From Plicaturopsis crispa FD-325 SS-3 (taxonomy: Eukaryota; Basidiomycota; Agaricomycetes; Amylocorticiales; Amylocorticiaceae), in contig KN832559.1 in assembly GCA_000827205.1 (NCBI GenBank), positions 600,199-664,198 of the forward strand: a DNA stretch of 64,000 nt. Direction: 5' to 3'. Below are positions 46,819 to 58,915 of the stretch, one piece after another. Under the pieces are notes generated by a model, which was given only the letters and a program-made list of their open reading frames with translations, searched no databases and was not told the origin of the DNA. The translations under genes were made by a program, and so were the position numbers. Numbering within the stretch: position 1 is the stretch's first letter; each line of letters begins with the position of its first letter.

Positions 46819-47961
46819 ATGGATCTCGTCCTACAAATTGCTGACGACCTGTTCTTTGACAAGTTCTGGGCGCACCTCGTACCACTCTCCGCGTTTACCT
46901 CGCCCTCTACGCTCGCGTCGTCGCAGAGTGCAGGCGTCAATGTCTCCAATGTCATTGCCGCAGCACCAGGACTGTCGGGGAAGTGGTCGCAGATAATATC
47001 GTACCTTCCCCATCCAGCACTCCCCGTCGACCTCACCACCTCCGACGTCTTCGCGTCTGCCGCGTCGACAGCACCCCTCGTCTCCGCGTGGCCGCGAGAC
47101 TACGTTCCGCGACAGTTGGGGTCGCTATTCACCTTGACGTGGGTCGGCATCATCGTGCTGTACTTTCTCTTTGCAGGGTTCTCCTACCAATTTCTCTTCA
47201 ACCACGACATGATGCGCCATCCACGGTTCTTGAAGAACCAAGTGAAGCAGGAGATCCAGTGTAGTCTCGCTGCGTTCCCGGGGATGACGCTCTTGACTCT
47301 GCCAATATTCCAAGCAGAGGTGATGGGATACTCCAAGCTGTACGAGAGCGTCGACGAGCATGGTTGGACATACCTCCTCTTCACCATTCCATTCTTCCTG
47401 TTCTTTACCGACATCGGAATCTACTTCATCCATCGCGGACTGCATCATCCTCTGGTCTACAAGACCTTGCACAAGCCCCATCACAAATGGCTCGGTACGT
47501 CTTGCCTCCTGTTGACGCGACATTTCAATGCTGACCAACCTCTTTAGTGCCCACCCCTTTCGCGTCGCACGCGTTCCACCCTATGGACGGCTTTGCGCAG
47601 TCTATTCCCTACCATGTCTTCATCTTCGTCTTCCCCATGCACCGCGTCCTCTACCTCGTAATGTTCATCCTCGTTAATTTCTGGTCCATATTCGTACGTC
47701 TCCGCTCCTCATTCGCTCAATGCTCGTACTAACGCGGGCACGTAGATTCACGACTCGGACATGATCACCGACCACCCCCTCGAGAAGATCGTGAACGGTC
47801 CTGCGCACCACACCCTGCACCACTTGTACTTCACCGTCAACTACGGGCAGTACTTCACCCTTGCCGACCGCCTGGGGAACTCGTACCGCCAGCCCGAGGC
47901 GTCGCTCGACCCGCTTCTTGAAGTGAAGATGCTCGACGCGAAAAACAAAAAGACGCAATAA
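46819..47961 (+). CDS. ERG3: C-5 sterol desaturase (Erg3-like)
   Basis: Exons 46819-47494, 47548-47693 and 47746-47961 give 345 residues, the normal length. It introduces the C-5(6) double bond in ergosterol synthesis, in the ER membrane, using a di-iron centre. All three histidine boxes of the fatty acid hydroxylase superfamily are present: HRGLHH, HKPHH and HHTLHH. Hydrophobic segments around [40 protein letters not shown] and [16 protein letters not shown] span the membrane. The ATG at 46819 ([20 protein letters not shown]) matches the usual start of Erg3; upstream in-frame codons are not ATG. The last intron has a perfect TACTAAC branch site. Other members of the superfamily act on C-4 methyl groups, but the sequence pattern and length favour Erg3. 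Confidence 0.93.
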
Positions 47962-48338
47962 GCCGCCGCGGTTCATAGAGGATTGTGGATACGGTTTAGG
48001 CGCATATTGTTATGACACTCAATTTAGATGCATAGCGGAGTAGGGAAGGAGTTATTGACGCGACTATCTACTACCTCGTCACTTGGAATACAAATCACTG
48101 TAATACGCCTGTTGGATGGCCTGTCATTGTACGATATCATAATGGGCTGGGTGCTGTACAAAACACTTGCAAAAGAAATGACCATTCATATCACAACTAC
48201 ATATCAATCCACGTCCGATGAGAGCTTCATCCACCACAGCAGCTTCCAGGCAACCTCAGACCGGCGCCAAAATCAGACTGAACGTTGTCGACATCGGACA
48301 ACGCCCTGCACATGTCGACCGACGACAAAAGAGCAAAA
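47962..48338. other. 3' region of sterol desaturase, no gene
   Basis: AT-rich 3' sequence up to the tRNA; nothing recognised. Confidence 0.5.
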
Positions 48339-48437
48339 CGACGAGCCTGGGACTCGAACCCAGAATCTCTAGCTTGTTGGTTGAAACAAATTTCCGCACC
48401 CCGGAAACTAGCGCGTTAACCATTACGCTAGCCCGCC
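48339..48437 (-). tRNA. tRNA-Arg (anticodon CCG), intron-containing
   Basis: On the minus strand the acceptor GGCGGGC pairs with GCTCGTC (two G-U pairs), discriminator G. The D arm is GCGTAATGGTTAACGC. The anticodon stem CTAGT/GCTAG encloses TTCCGG, then an intron of about 26 nt, then A. The T arm is CTGGG TTCGAGT CCCAG. Anticodon CCG follows from the canonical intron position after base 37. Confidence 0.88.
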
Positions 48438-49011
48438 AGACGATGAGGGTCCTCCCTAGAGTACCAAAATCCGAGTGCCAATTTCCCTCTTATCGGCGAA
48501 GAAAAACGAGGATATGCGACTACGAGAGATCCGAACTCCGACGGAAATGCGGATGTGGCATTTCTGACAAGTGCAAAACTGTGCAGTCCTTGAATGACTG
48601 CGGTGAAGACGGCGAACGTTTTCTGAGATGAAGAAAACCCATCCGCAAACTGTTTGTCCTGCCGCAGTTTCGAGGAGGATAGCATTTGGGAGGCTTCGGC
48701 AGCCCCGAAAACAGCAGCCGGCTGCGATATGTTGACAAAACCGGCCAGTGTGTGGAGATCTACCGACGTTTTTACAACCAATTTTATATTCGCATACCCC
48801 CAATAAAATTATATCTGAATCGCAATAAGTCGAACAATGAGCTCCGATAAACATTCACGACCTCGAGAAACGTTGCAGGCGTGCTCGCTGTCGGGCCCAA
48901 CGACGACGATATGGCATGGTTTATGATCACTGGCGGCTCCCACGACCTGCCTTACCCTTTCACCGTCGCCGTCAGATCAACAAAGCCCACATTTGGCGGT
49001 AGTTGCATCGT
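48438..49011. other. intergenic between tRNA-Arg and the AT-hook gene
   Basis: No gene recognised. Confidence 0.5.
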
Positions 49012-50659
49012 ATGGACAACCCGCAGCATTACCAGCCGCTTTCGCATGCACTGCATCCCCCGATGACACAGCCAGCACAGGGTGCACACTACGCCGTGTA
49101 CGATAACACTAGCGGGACACTTGCGCGCGAAGAGGAGGAAGAGGAGGAGGGCGAAGACGAAGATGAGGGTCTCGTGGAGGAGCAGCTCGCGAATAACGGA
49201 CAGGCGGGCAGCAGTCGTCCCTCTCCGGATGCAGAAGAGTGAGCAGCTTTGTTCAGCGTTACCTGCGAAGTCGATGCGAATGGTTTATACAGCCCAGCCT
49301 CTGATCCCGCCAACGCGAAGGGCACGCAGGAGGAGTCGGGCGAACCCAATGCCAAAAAGCGTCGCCCGGGGCGTCCGCGCGGTTCCAAGAACCGCAAGGC
49401 CCGTGTCCCAGCGACATTCAAGACAAAACCCGACGTCCACCAAGCGAAGGCTGAAAGTCAATGGCAGCAACCTGGCCAGCAAGGTTTCCCCCAGAACCCA
49501 GATGTCAACCCGCAGAACCAGCAGTACTACGAGTTCCAATGGCGGGTGCTGCAGTTGTGCGCCGAATTCTACAGCGCGGCCGAAGAGCTCGTGAAACGCA
49601 CTCCACCGCTCGTCGTTGCCCAGTGCTACCAGATGGGTCCCGGCGCGAAGGTCGATCCCCTCAGCATGCTCCGCGATGCGAAAAATGTCTGTGACAACTT
49701 GCTCGCGAACCCAGTCCAATTGATTGCGCACCCGCCGCCCCCGATCTATGCTATGGTGCCCAACTATATCCAGCACCACTTCCCGCCGCCCCCTGTCCCT
49801 GTCCCCTCGTCTTCCTCACCACAGGCAGCAAATCCGCCGGCCTTCGCTCATCCTCTTGGGGCTGTAATGCCGGTATCGCAGTTTGGCACGTACCCGACTG
49901 CGCCGTACTACCAGTACCAATATCCTGGCGGTCCATATTACCCGCCTCCACCACCACCTGCCCACGCGGCAAGTACAACGCCTGCACCGCAGTTCGCGAA
50001 TACAAGCGGACATCAGGGTGCTTGGAGCGACGAGGAAGTAGAAAGACTGAAGAGGCTTGCGGACGAGAGTAAAGCAATTCCTGGCGGTGAGACAGAGCAA
50101 TGGGATTGGGTTATCAACCAATGGGGGAATAGCCGAACAAGGCAAGAAACATTTTGACCGTGAGCTTTCGCATATACTAATTTGTTCTCGACCTTGAAGG
50201 CATCAAATACTCATAAAAGCGACGACTGTCGGGCTGAAGACAAGCTCGACAAGAACAACCGGCAAACGCCGCCGGGAGACCGACGGTAGCGCCGAGTCTG
50301 CTAGCCCTGCGCCCCCACGGACTATGCCAGCCCCCAATACGGCACCTTCCGTCGTAGCTTCCCCCGTGGCAGGCTCCTCTACAGCACCTTCCCCGCAACT
50401 ACGGTACCCGTCCACACCGCGTCCACCTTCCACAGCGCCCGCCGCATCGACAACGCCTGCAATGCCTTTCCCAATGCCCACTGTCGCGTCTACCACGTCG
50501 CCTGCGATGTCGCAGCAGGTAGCGAGTTCACCAGATAATCGGCGCACGAGCTATTACCGTCCAGGCCCCAGTGACGCGACGCCCTCTGGCTCCGGGTCGA
50601 AGCCATCGAGTAGTGCGGCGCATCCGTTCATGTATTCGCCCAACGGGGCTAAGAAATGA
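49012..50659 (+). CDS. AT-hook and Myb/SANT-like DNA-binding protein
   Basis: Exons 49012-49238, 49293-50141 and 50200-50659 give 511 residues. After an acidic stretch (EEEEEEEGEDEDEG) comes the AT hook RRPGRPRGSKN with a basic flank that also looks like a nuclear signal. A helical segment follows (FQWRVLQLCAEFYSAAEELV), then a Pro/Tyr-rich middle. A Myb/SANT-like domain begins AWSDEEVERLKRLADESKAI and continues WDWVINQWGNSRTR across the second intron into HQILIKATTVGLK. The tail is Ser/Thr/Pro-rich. It probably binds AT-rich DNA in the nucleus as a chromatin or transcription factor. The second intron is GC-AG (AG|GCAAGA at 50142, branch ATACTAAT). Forcing a GT donor would end the protein at a TGA before the Myb domain is complete. 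Confidence 0.87.
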
Positions 50660-51037
50660 CGGGTTTCTGGTCTTTGAGCTTGCCCTGTTATTATATTGGT
50701 ATTGTTTTGGCCGTGTTTATTCTTGGGCTTCAATTTTTTGGTCCTAGCGCAGTTGTAATTTCATGCTATCGGTCTAGGCATCTTTGTTTTCCAAAGCCGA
50801 TGAAACACTTTCGCGAGTGAGCTATCGCAAGTTATCCGACCCGAATGCTCTGTAGTGAACCGTAAGTAAGTACGAAGAGGCTGGATCGAAGTCATGGTCA
50901 GGACTCAGAGTAAACGTTGTAACCCCGAAGCGGTGTTGAAGCCCCTGAGGCTCCGGTTGCCCGACTGACGTCCTCTCCGCTAGCACGACGACGACCTCCG
51001 ACAGTATTGAATCCCAGAGGGATATGGAATCGTGATA
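50660..51037. other. intergenic, promoter of the Vps39 gene
   Basis: No gene recognised. Confidence 0.5.
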
Positions 51038-54000
51038 ATGGCGCCTTTCCTGACTCCAAACGCTGTAGTGAACGGTTTCAAGGAGAAGATAGACTCGCTG
51101 ACGGTCCACGGTGCGCCATCTCTAGACTCTATACAAGTCATGCTTCTAACCCGCGCGCACGTCCAGGTGACAGGCTATATGTTGGCACATCGACCGGAAA
51201 CTTGCATATATATGGACTGGAAGAATCAGAAGGTGCGGTTACTTTACGTGGTGTGCATACCAGACGTTCATGGCTTCTAGACGATGGCGGAGACACTGCA
51301 CATCTCGTAGAGACCAAGAAAGCATTCTCCCGGCGTGCGATCGAGCACCTTGGTTTTCTTAAAGACATCAATTCCCTTGCTGTACTCTCCGGTAAGCTGC
51401 ATTGCCTCTCCCTCGCGTCGGACGCTGACTTTGTTGTAGACGCGCAAGTAACCTTGTATCCACTGCCCGCCCTCTCTCCGGCAACGCCTCTCCCAAAGTC
51501 AAAAGGCGCCCTCTCATTCGCCATACACTCAAGCGTACAGTACCTGCTCCCGGATGGAAATGTTGAGCAGAGGGCAGACGGTGATTTCACGGGATCGACG
51601 TCCAAGGGAATCCCCGCTGTGGTTACCCAACTTGTCATAGGCTGCAGGCGCAAGGTGGTCATATATTCATGGAAAGATGGGGAACCACAGGATGTCAAAG
51701 TACGTCTGTATCATTTCTATAGACCGGAGGGTGACTAGTAACCGCCGGACTCAGGAAGCACCCTTGCTGCACTCGCCACGCGCAATAGCATTCCACAATG
51801 CAGACACTGTCGCCCTGGCATACCCACCTCCAGACTACGACGTGTTCTCGATCAGAAGTTTGACAGCCACAGAAGTTGTGTCGCCACCCCCAAAGAATGC
51901 TGCGGTAGCATCCACTTCCATGGCCGGCATGGGCGCATTTACAGGACTCACGGGATACATGACTCTTGGCCTAGGCGCAAAACCGAAGTCTGACGTTGTC
52001 GCTATCGGCGGCGACGAAATCCTGATTGTGAAAGATAGTGAGTCACTCAACTTGACGAGTGGTTCTGACGTTGACCAGCGTAGACGAGGGTGTCGTGATT
52101 GGGGTGGACGGTAAATCGTCAAGAACAGACACCGTCGTTTGGCCAGCTCCACCCGAGGACATAGGTATTTCCAACTCCGTTTCAAGAAATAGCTTGCTTT
52201 TATGACATTGATGTGCAGCTTTCATCAAGCCGTACATATTATCCGTTCTACCCCCTGGATCCGTGACCTCTGCACAAAAACCTTCGAGCACGGCACCCCA
52301 TTCATCCGTCATCCAAATCCATTCCTCATTGTCCTTGCTACCTACACAACTCACCACAGTCCCTCCCCTCTCTGATGACGCGCCATCGACAACGACTCAA
52401 TACACTGCTCGACTCCTGACAGCCTTGTCATCCACCAAGGCTCCCCTGTTTCTTGTTACGACGCCCACCGACCGTACAGCTGCGAATGCAGAGGGGAGTA
52501 CAGTGTGGCAAATCCGAATGCGGCCCTGGAGTGAGCAGATAGATGAGCTCGTTCAGCAGGGAGCATATGGTGATGCGCTTGCGCTCCTGGACACCGTTGA
52601 TCAAACCGTTTTACCAGATAAAGTATGTCTTCATGTATCACAGCCTAATATGACCCCATTGCTGTTGGCAGCTAACACCCACATAGGAGCAACGCCGGAC
52701 TCGCATACGAGCATTACACGCCGTCTCGCTGTTTAGCTCCGGGAAATTCGACGATGCGATTAACACTTTCATAGAGCTTGACTTGAATCCAGCGAAGGTG
52801 GTCGCGCTGTATCCAGAGACCGTGTCCGGAAGGCTGTCGGTTCCCCGAGAAGCTTGGATACCACTCTATGGCGGCCCTGTCCCCGTCCCTGTTCCTGGTA
52901 CTGATAAATCCACACCCTCGAATTCCTCTTCAGGCGATGTCTCCACTGAGCGGAAGGAGGAGGACAGCACTACGGAGCTACCGGACGAGAGCCAAGGGCA
53001 TGCCGGACGAAGTAGGTTCAAGACCGGGCTCGGAGCACTGCTGGGCTCGCCCAGAGACGACTCCGTTAGCAGCACTAAACGACCCCGGAGACCAGAGGGT
53101 AGGTCTTCCATCGTACGCTCAAATTTTAGTCTAATGCGATTCTAAATAGCGGACGAGTTCCACCGCTCTGTCGAGACGCTACTACGCTACCTGACTGATC
53201 GGCGTCCTAAGCTGGCAGGGGCTCTTGCCGCTGTACACATCACCCCCTCACAGTCGCATTCCATTGCGTTCCTCTCGGAAACATCGACGGAAGACTTATT
53301 CGCGCTACCCAATGCCCCGCTATCATCACTCACTCCCGAACAACTCCTGCGATTTGCGCAGGTCGTCGATACCGCGTTGTTCAAAGTATACCTTCAGACT
53401 CGTCCTGGGCTTTTGGGTGTCCTATGCCGTGCTGCTAATTGGTGTGAGGTCTCGGAAGTTGAGGAAGAGCTGCGTGCGCACGAGGTCCGTTGTTACAGTA
53501 CTCAGATATGTCTTGCACGCTAACTCACTCCTCTGTGCAGAAATTTGCCGAATTAATCTATCTCTATAACGGGAAGAAGATGCATGCAAAGGCGCTTGAT
53601 CTCCTGCGGCAGTGAGCAACCATCGTTACTTGGTTGTCTATCCTCCTGACCTCAGTCGATTGCTAGACTGAGTGAGAAGGAAACCACTACACGCGATAAA
53701 CTGATGCCCTCAATAACTTACCTGCAAAAGTTGGGACCCGAGCATCTGCAGCAAATATTCGAATCCTCGCGGTGGCTTTTCGACGAGGACAAAGAAATGG
53801 CCTTTGAGGTAGGTACCCTATAATTGATTCACATAAGTGATGCTCATGTGGACGGTCGGTCTTGCCAGATCTTCACGTCCGAAGAAGTAGAGCTGCCTCG
53901 AGCCTCCGTGGCCGACTTCTTGGAGGACATCGATCCCTACGTTTGCGCAAGGTATCTTGAATACATCATCGCTGAGCGTAGGGAGGAGTCAGCGGAATTC

Positions 54001-55001
54001 CATGAACGTCTGGCGGAGCTCTATCTTAGCTTGACGTTGGACGCAAAGAGACGCGGAGATGAAAGTAAGCACCTGTCCAATGGATCGTCTTGTATCTTCA
54101 ATACGAACATACATCAGAGTCGCGAAAGGCCGCGTACTCCAATCTACTTCAATTCATCGACACCACTCACCATTACCGACCTGACCGGCTGTACGGCTTG
54201 GTATCTTCGCACGGTAAGTGCCCCAGAATGGTTTTGATCATTGGCACTGACTTTTCCATTTCTCTTAGACCTATTTGAAGCTCGAGCAATTCTTTTGGGA
54301 CGGCTGGGTCGACATGACCAAGCTCTCGAGATGTATGCCTACCGATTGAAGGACTTCCTCAAGGCTGAAGAGTAGAGAATCTTCATGCAGCAATTATTCT
54401 CCATGCTCAATGTTATTTCACAGGTACTGCAAGCGGGTATACCAACCTGGAACACCGACCAGTGGAATATTCCTAACGCTACTTCGAATATATCTCCGTT
54501 CCACGCCAGATAATTCCGACTACCTCACGCCAGCTCTCGACCTCATTAGTCGACACAGTCGGCGGCTGGACGCCATAGAGGCTCTCCATCTACTACCGCC
54601 TTTGGTCACGGCTGAAGATGTTCGGACTTTCCTCATCGAGGCGCTGCGCGCGCCCATATTCGATGCGCAAGTGATCCGCGAGATCAGCAAGGCGCGAAAT
54701 GAGCAACTCGCGAGGAAGCTCATGTCGATCGAGACGAAGCGAGTCAAGATCACAGACAGCCGGATGTAAGAAAAAACATACTCTCTTCGTGGTGCGATGC
54801 TACTCACTAGTGTTTACTTAGATGTCCGCAATGCCACAAACGTCTTGGAAATAGCGTCATAGCCGTCCATGCTCCGCGGTATGCTTTCTTTAATGGTTTC
54901 CTAGGAACCAATTGTTAACTGGTAGGATTTCTAGGGGAGAGGTGACACACTATCAATGCCGAGAAGCATTTTCACGGAAGCTGAACGAGACAAGACGTTG
55001 A
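51038..55001 (+). CDS. VPS39: Vps39/Vam6-like HOPS subunit
   Basis: Long multi-exon gene. The first junction (51110|51167) gives TVHGDRLYVGTSTGNLHIYG, the start of a CNH (beta-propeller) domain that runs to about 52400 (KKVVIYS-type blades, PRAIAFHNADTVALAYPPPD, DVVAIGGDEILIVKD). The middle and C-terminal part is an alpha-solenoid of clathrin-type repeats: PWSEQIDELVQQGAYGDALA, FSSGKFDDAINTFIELDLNP, AELIYLYNGKKMHAKALDLL and ARAILLGRLGRHDQALEMYA. The C-terminus has a Vps39-type zinc-finger end CPQCHKRLGNSVIAVHAPRG and YQCREAF. Vps39 is a HOPS tethering subunit at the vacuole that binds Ypt7/Rab7 and is also linked to vacuole-mitochondria contacts. All junctions I checked keep the frame. A Tgfbrap1/Vps3 relative is less likely because of the C-terminal motif. 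Confidence 0.92.
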
Positions 55002-55180
55002 CCTGTATCTATATACCCTGCCTAATTCCATGTGCTACATTCCCAACGCTTGAAGCAATCCCAGCAATCGGTTCGCAAGCGCCTAAGCACCGACCTTCAG
55101 TTGAGTGTGGCTTAGAGGTAATTTATTTTTGGATCTTTGACCTGGGCGATTGTGATGATCAAACTTAGCTCAGTTATCAT

Positions 55181-55275
55181 GGGCACTTGGCGCAGTGGTA
55201 GCGCGCCCGCTTTGCATTGTCAGTTCTTCTGACACGGATTGCGGATGGTCGTGGGTTCAATCCCCACAGTGTCCA
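55181..55275 (+). tRNA. tRNA-Ala (anticodon TGC), intron-containing
   Basis: The acceptor GGGCACT pairs with AGTGTCC, discriminator A. The D arm is GCGCAGTGGTAGCGC. The anticodon loop TTTGCA is followed by a 23-nt intron holding its own hairpin (TGTCAG/CTGACA), then T and GCGG. The T arm is GTGGG TTCAATC CCCAC. Body and anticodon fit eukaryotic tRNA-Ala(TGC). Confidence 0.92.
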
Positions 55276-55539
55276 ACTCTTTTGGCATTGCTTGCCTTGA
55301 TCTTTTTGGCCGGTGCACCCAGCCCAAACCCAGCCTGTAGCCTCAGGCCTCAGCACTAAGTACTTGGCGTTATATGCGGCGTCATACTTTTGTTAGGCAC
55401 CATTTACCCCTCAGTTTATCGCTTCACTACGAAAGGATAGAAAGAAGTGTATTTGAAAGCTATGGTTTGGAGATAATACAGATTCACAAAACATGACATC
55501 AGACCACTAAGAAAATCGTGAAACAGACGAGGCGAACGC

Positions 55540-56982
55540 CTACTTCCTTCGCTTTTTGACCTCATCGTCTTTGCATGCGTGGAGCATGATCTTGTTTGGG
55601 TGCCCGGGAGTCATTCCAGAATGCCCCTTTGACCAGTCGTACGAAACAGCATACGCGAAGATGGTGCCGTTACGGTTGAACGTTGTTGAGCTGATCGGAC
55701 CCGGAGACGCTTCGAACGCTACAGAACACAGATAAGAGATGGTGTAGGGATTGTAACAAAACGAGCATACACTTCAGGCGCGTGCGCGCGTCTTTGTCCC
55801 AGAAGTGGATGGTACCGTCAGAACCTAAGTTGTACACGAATGATGAGCATTTGGACATGGCGAAAGAAGAGTGCAGGATGTACCGCAAGTGGAGAAAGTG
55901 CCGTGCACTGGGTGGAAGGATATATCGTTGACCGCATACACCAAGGACTGATCTTTGGAAGGAGGTGGGTTTGCATCTCGCCGATGGCATTTAAACGAGA
56001 AGTTATTTCTGAGAAGTTCAGTCAGCAATACGCGCAGCTACAACACACCTGACTACTTACGAAGCGTCTTTGTCTTCGATATATCTAGTTCCACTTCATC
56101 AGTAACTAGAGAGGTACAAAATCAAGATGTGTGGCTCACTGAATGGCGACACGCCCCTCAATACTCCCGACAGCGAACCCGTTGGTCGGTGAGGCGGTGA
56201 AACACGAGACGACGCGTGTCTGCCATTTCAGCGGAGATTGCATCGTCTACAGAAAGCGCATTGTGAGCTACGATATGTTCATTCTGCGCGTCGGGAAATT
56301 TACCTTCAAAGGTGTCCCGGGGTTGAACATGTCATACACCTGGATGTGGCGCTCGGCCGTTCCGACGACCATGGTCGGAAATTGGACGTCCATGGTATAA
56401 CAGCGCTCGGGTAATGTTATAGTTCCGATAGGATTTGGGGTCCGCAAATCCCAGAACTGAGTGGCACGTCAGGTCACGGTCGAACACCGCTGTGATTGTC
56501 GTACCTTGACTGTTTTGTCCCAACTTCCGGTAGCGAGCAAGCCACCTTGCATGTCTACCCACTTGACAGATTTTATGGGCGCGTCGTGCTGCGCGACTTG
56601 CTGCGACTGGCCCGTCGCAATGTCGAACATCCTCCCCGCGTTGTCCGCCCCGCCGGAAAATACTTTGTTCCCCTCCTGAGCGCTCGAGATTAAACGTTGG
56701 CCACGGCAGCGTTGCAGCATGCCCACTTACTTTGTTCCAGCATACGCTCAGAACGGGCCCCTGATGCGAGTACATCGCCTTGCCCTGCGACTGGCCCTGC
56801 GCGCCCACTTCGTACAACCGTACATTGTTGTCCCAACTGCCGACCGCGAGATATTCAGCCGCAGAAGAGAAAGCTAGGGAAGAGATGGAGTCGGAGGGCG
56901 GGTCTGCGACTTCGACATCCTTTTCCTGTGATGCTGCTGGACCTGTCGGTGCTGTCGACGTCGCCGAGCCGAAGAATGACAT
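55540..56982 (-). CDS. RAE1: Rae1/Gle2 mRNA export factor (WD40)
   Basis: Minus-strand gene. Exons include 56982-56731, 56675-56505, 56456-56314 and several short ones down to the stop at 55540. It is a seven-blade WD40 protein of about 350 residues that binds the nuclear pore (Nup98-type GLEBS motif) and helps mRNA export. Distinctive Rae1 sequences are present: [146 protein letters not shown] and [17 protein letters not shown]. The end [13 protein letters not shown] is basic as usual. The frame appears complete. Confidence 0.95.
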
Positions 56983-57442
56983 GAGGGAGAGCAGGGGAGA
57001 CTTGGGATTTCGAGAATTGGAGCGCGTCGAGGTTTGAAGTCGCGATAAATAATTATATAAATAATTGCATAAATATAGCAAAAATAATACCCTTTGTCTT
57101 GTTTTTGTCGAACTGTCTTCGTTGAAATTTCGTTGTCCTCTTGTTGTCCTCTTGTCTTCAGCTCTCTGTCACGATGGTTCTGGCCTTTAGAACGGCTCAC
57201 AAGCAATGCTATCGTACTCGGCCTCAGCTTACTCTAGACGATGTTCTGGCCTTTACAAACTGTGATTTGGATGTCTCGCAAGCAGACGGCAGCGTTGCGG
57301 CAGCGCTGATAGTACACGAAATTGAAATTGAGTCATCACGCTCTAAGCTCTATGGACGTTCCACGTTGGAGGTAATCTAGGTCAGCCAAACCTGCGCTTT
57401 TAAAGGTGCAGAGGTGCATCTCATTCCTTGATTCCGAACATC
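56983..57442. promoter_or_regulatory. divergent promoter region between RAE1 and the MDR gene
   Basis: An AT-rich tract at about 57045-57085 (TAAATAATTATATAAATAAT) and repeated TTGTCCTC words at 57130-57160 lie just upstream of RAE1. No gene is recognised in it. Confidence 0.5.
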
Positions 57443-58596
57443 ATGTTGTCGACACTTCCGAAGGCAATGCGCGCCGTAGTTTGTCCCAGTGCACCCATTC
57501 CCCCGGCTTCCTTGGTATATACGACATCGCAGCCTACGCCACAGCCTAAGCCCGGTCATGTCCTCATTCGCGTTCGCGCTTTTGGCCTCAACCGCTCAGA
57601 GCTGTTTACCCGCCAAGGTCATTCGCCTGGAATCACCTTCCCCAGAATTCTCGGTATCGAGTGTGTGGGCACCGTCGAAGATGCAGGCGGTGCAACAGAG
57701 CAGTGGAAGAAGGGCGACACAGTGGCCGCGATCATGGGGAATATGGGTAGAAAGTTCGATGGCGGATACGCCGAATACACGATCGTTCCCTGGACGTCGG
57801 TCTCGCAGCCCATCAAGCTGCCTGAGGGGATGGGCTGGGCAGAATTTGGTGCTATACCTGAAACCTTCCTCACAGGTGCGCGATTCATAAGATGTATGAA
57901 GACGCTGGCGCTTACTTTCGTCAAGCTTGGGGTGCCCTCAAGGTCGGACTCAAATTACAGCCGTCCGACACGCTCTTGATTCGAGGCGGGCCCACGAGCG
58001 TAGGTCTTGCTAGTGCTGCTCTTGCGAAATCCTCCCTTTTCAATGCCCGCACCGTAATCGCTACTACCCGTTCGGCCTCCAAGACCCAATCGCTCGAGGC
58101 AGCCGGCGTAGATCACGTCGTCGTGGACACTGCAAACTCGGCGAGTGCAGCTGTAAAGGCGTTGACCGGCGGTAAAGGAGCAGACAAATGCATCGAGCTC
58201 GTAGGCGGGCCGACGCTTATGGACTCCTTCGGCAGTCTCCAGGGTAATGGGACTCTGGCATATGTCGGATGCGTCTCTGGTGAATGGACGTGCAAGGAGT
58301 TCGACCCCGGGATGGCGCTTCATCCACACAAGGTACTTAAACATTTAAATATTTACTTCGTTCCGCGTATACTCATCTCATACTGATTGCATTTTCCTCG
58401 TCAGATCATGACTATGTTTAGCTCTGACACTGTGACTCCCTGGTCGTCCCCTTTGCAGTGGATCGTTGACGCCGTTGCTCGTGGGGAGATCAAGGCCAAC
58501 CTTGATAAAGTATTCAAAATCGAGGAGGCGGGCGCAGCACATGCTTACATGGAGGCCAACGGTGCCGCCGGCAAGGTCGTTTGTGTTGTGGAATGA
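57443..58596 (+). CDS. MDR-superfamily NAD(P)H-dependent oxidoreductase (quinone reductase-like, zinc-less)
   Basis: Exons 57443-57875, 57926-58332 and 58405-58596 give 343 residues. It is a medium-chain dehydrogenase/reductase: a GroES-like N-terminal domain (HVLIRVRAFGLNRSELFTRQ, ILGIECVGTVEDAG, GYAEYTIVP) then a Rossmann domain with GGPTSVGLAS and a lysine/arginine-containing turn (ATTRSASK). Catalytic-zinc ligands (Cys at the usual position after helix 1, GHE) are absent; N-R-S-E replaces them as in quinone oxidoreductases. It probably reduces quinones or enones in the cytosol with NADPH. The C-terminus (KIEEAGAAHAYMEANGAAGK) is typical. Upstream codons in frame are not ATG, so 57443 is taken. 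Confidence 0.92.
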
Positions 58597-58915
58597 GGTT
58601 GTGTGTCTTCATTGTAAAATGTACTTGTATACTGATTGTACCTGTCCAAATCGAGGCCACAAGATGACATGGTATTCACGCATCGGAGCTCACACGATGT
58701 CGTCGCGCTCATCCTATGCATAGCAAATACAGCCCACGAAACGCATACAAAGTTAAAGACGTTCTGCGGTGTCTGCGGTGCACAATTCTCTGAGATGAAA
58801 TGGAAAGTTGATCCGCAATTGCCACGCGAGCAACGGGTCGCGACAGTGACGCCAGAACCGAATGCGGGGAAGCTTAAAGCAACTTGAGCACCTACCACCA
58901 CCATCTCCCTCGCAG
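58597..58915. other. intergenic, no gene
   Basis: Short gap between the MDR gene and the DUF1295 gene; nothing recognised. Confidence 0.5.
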
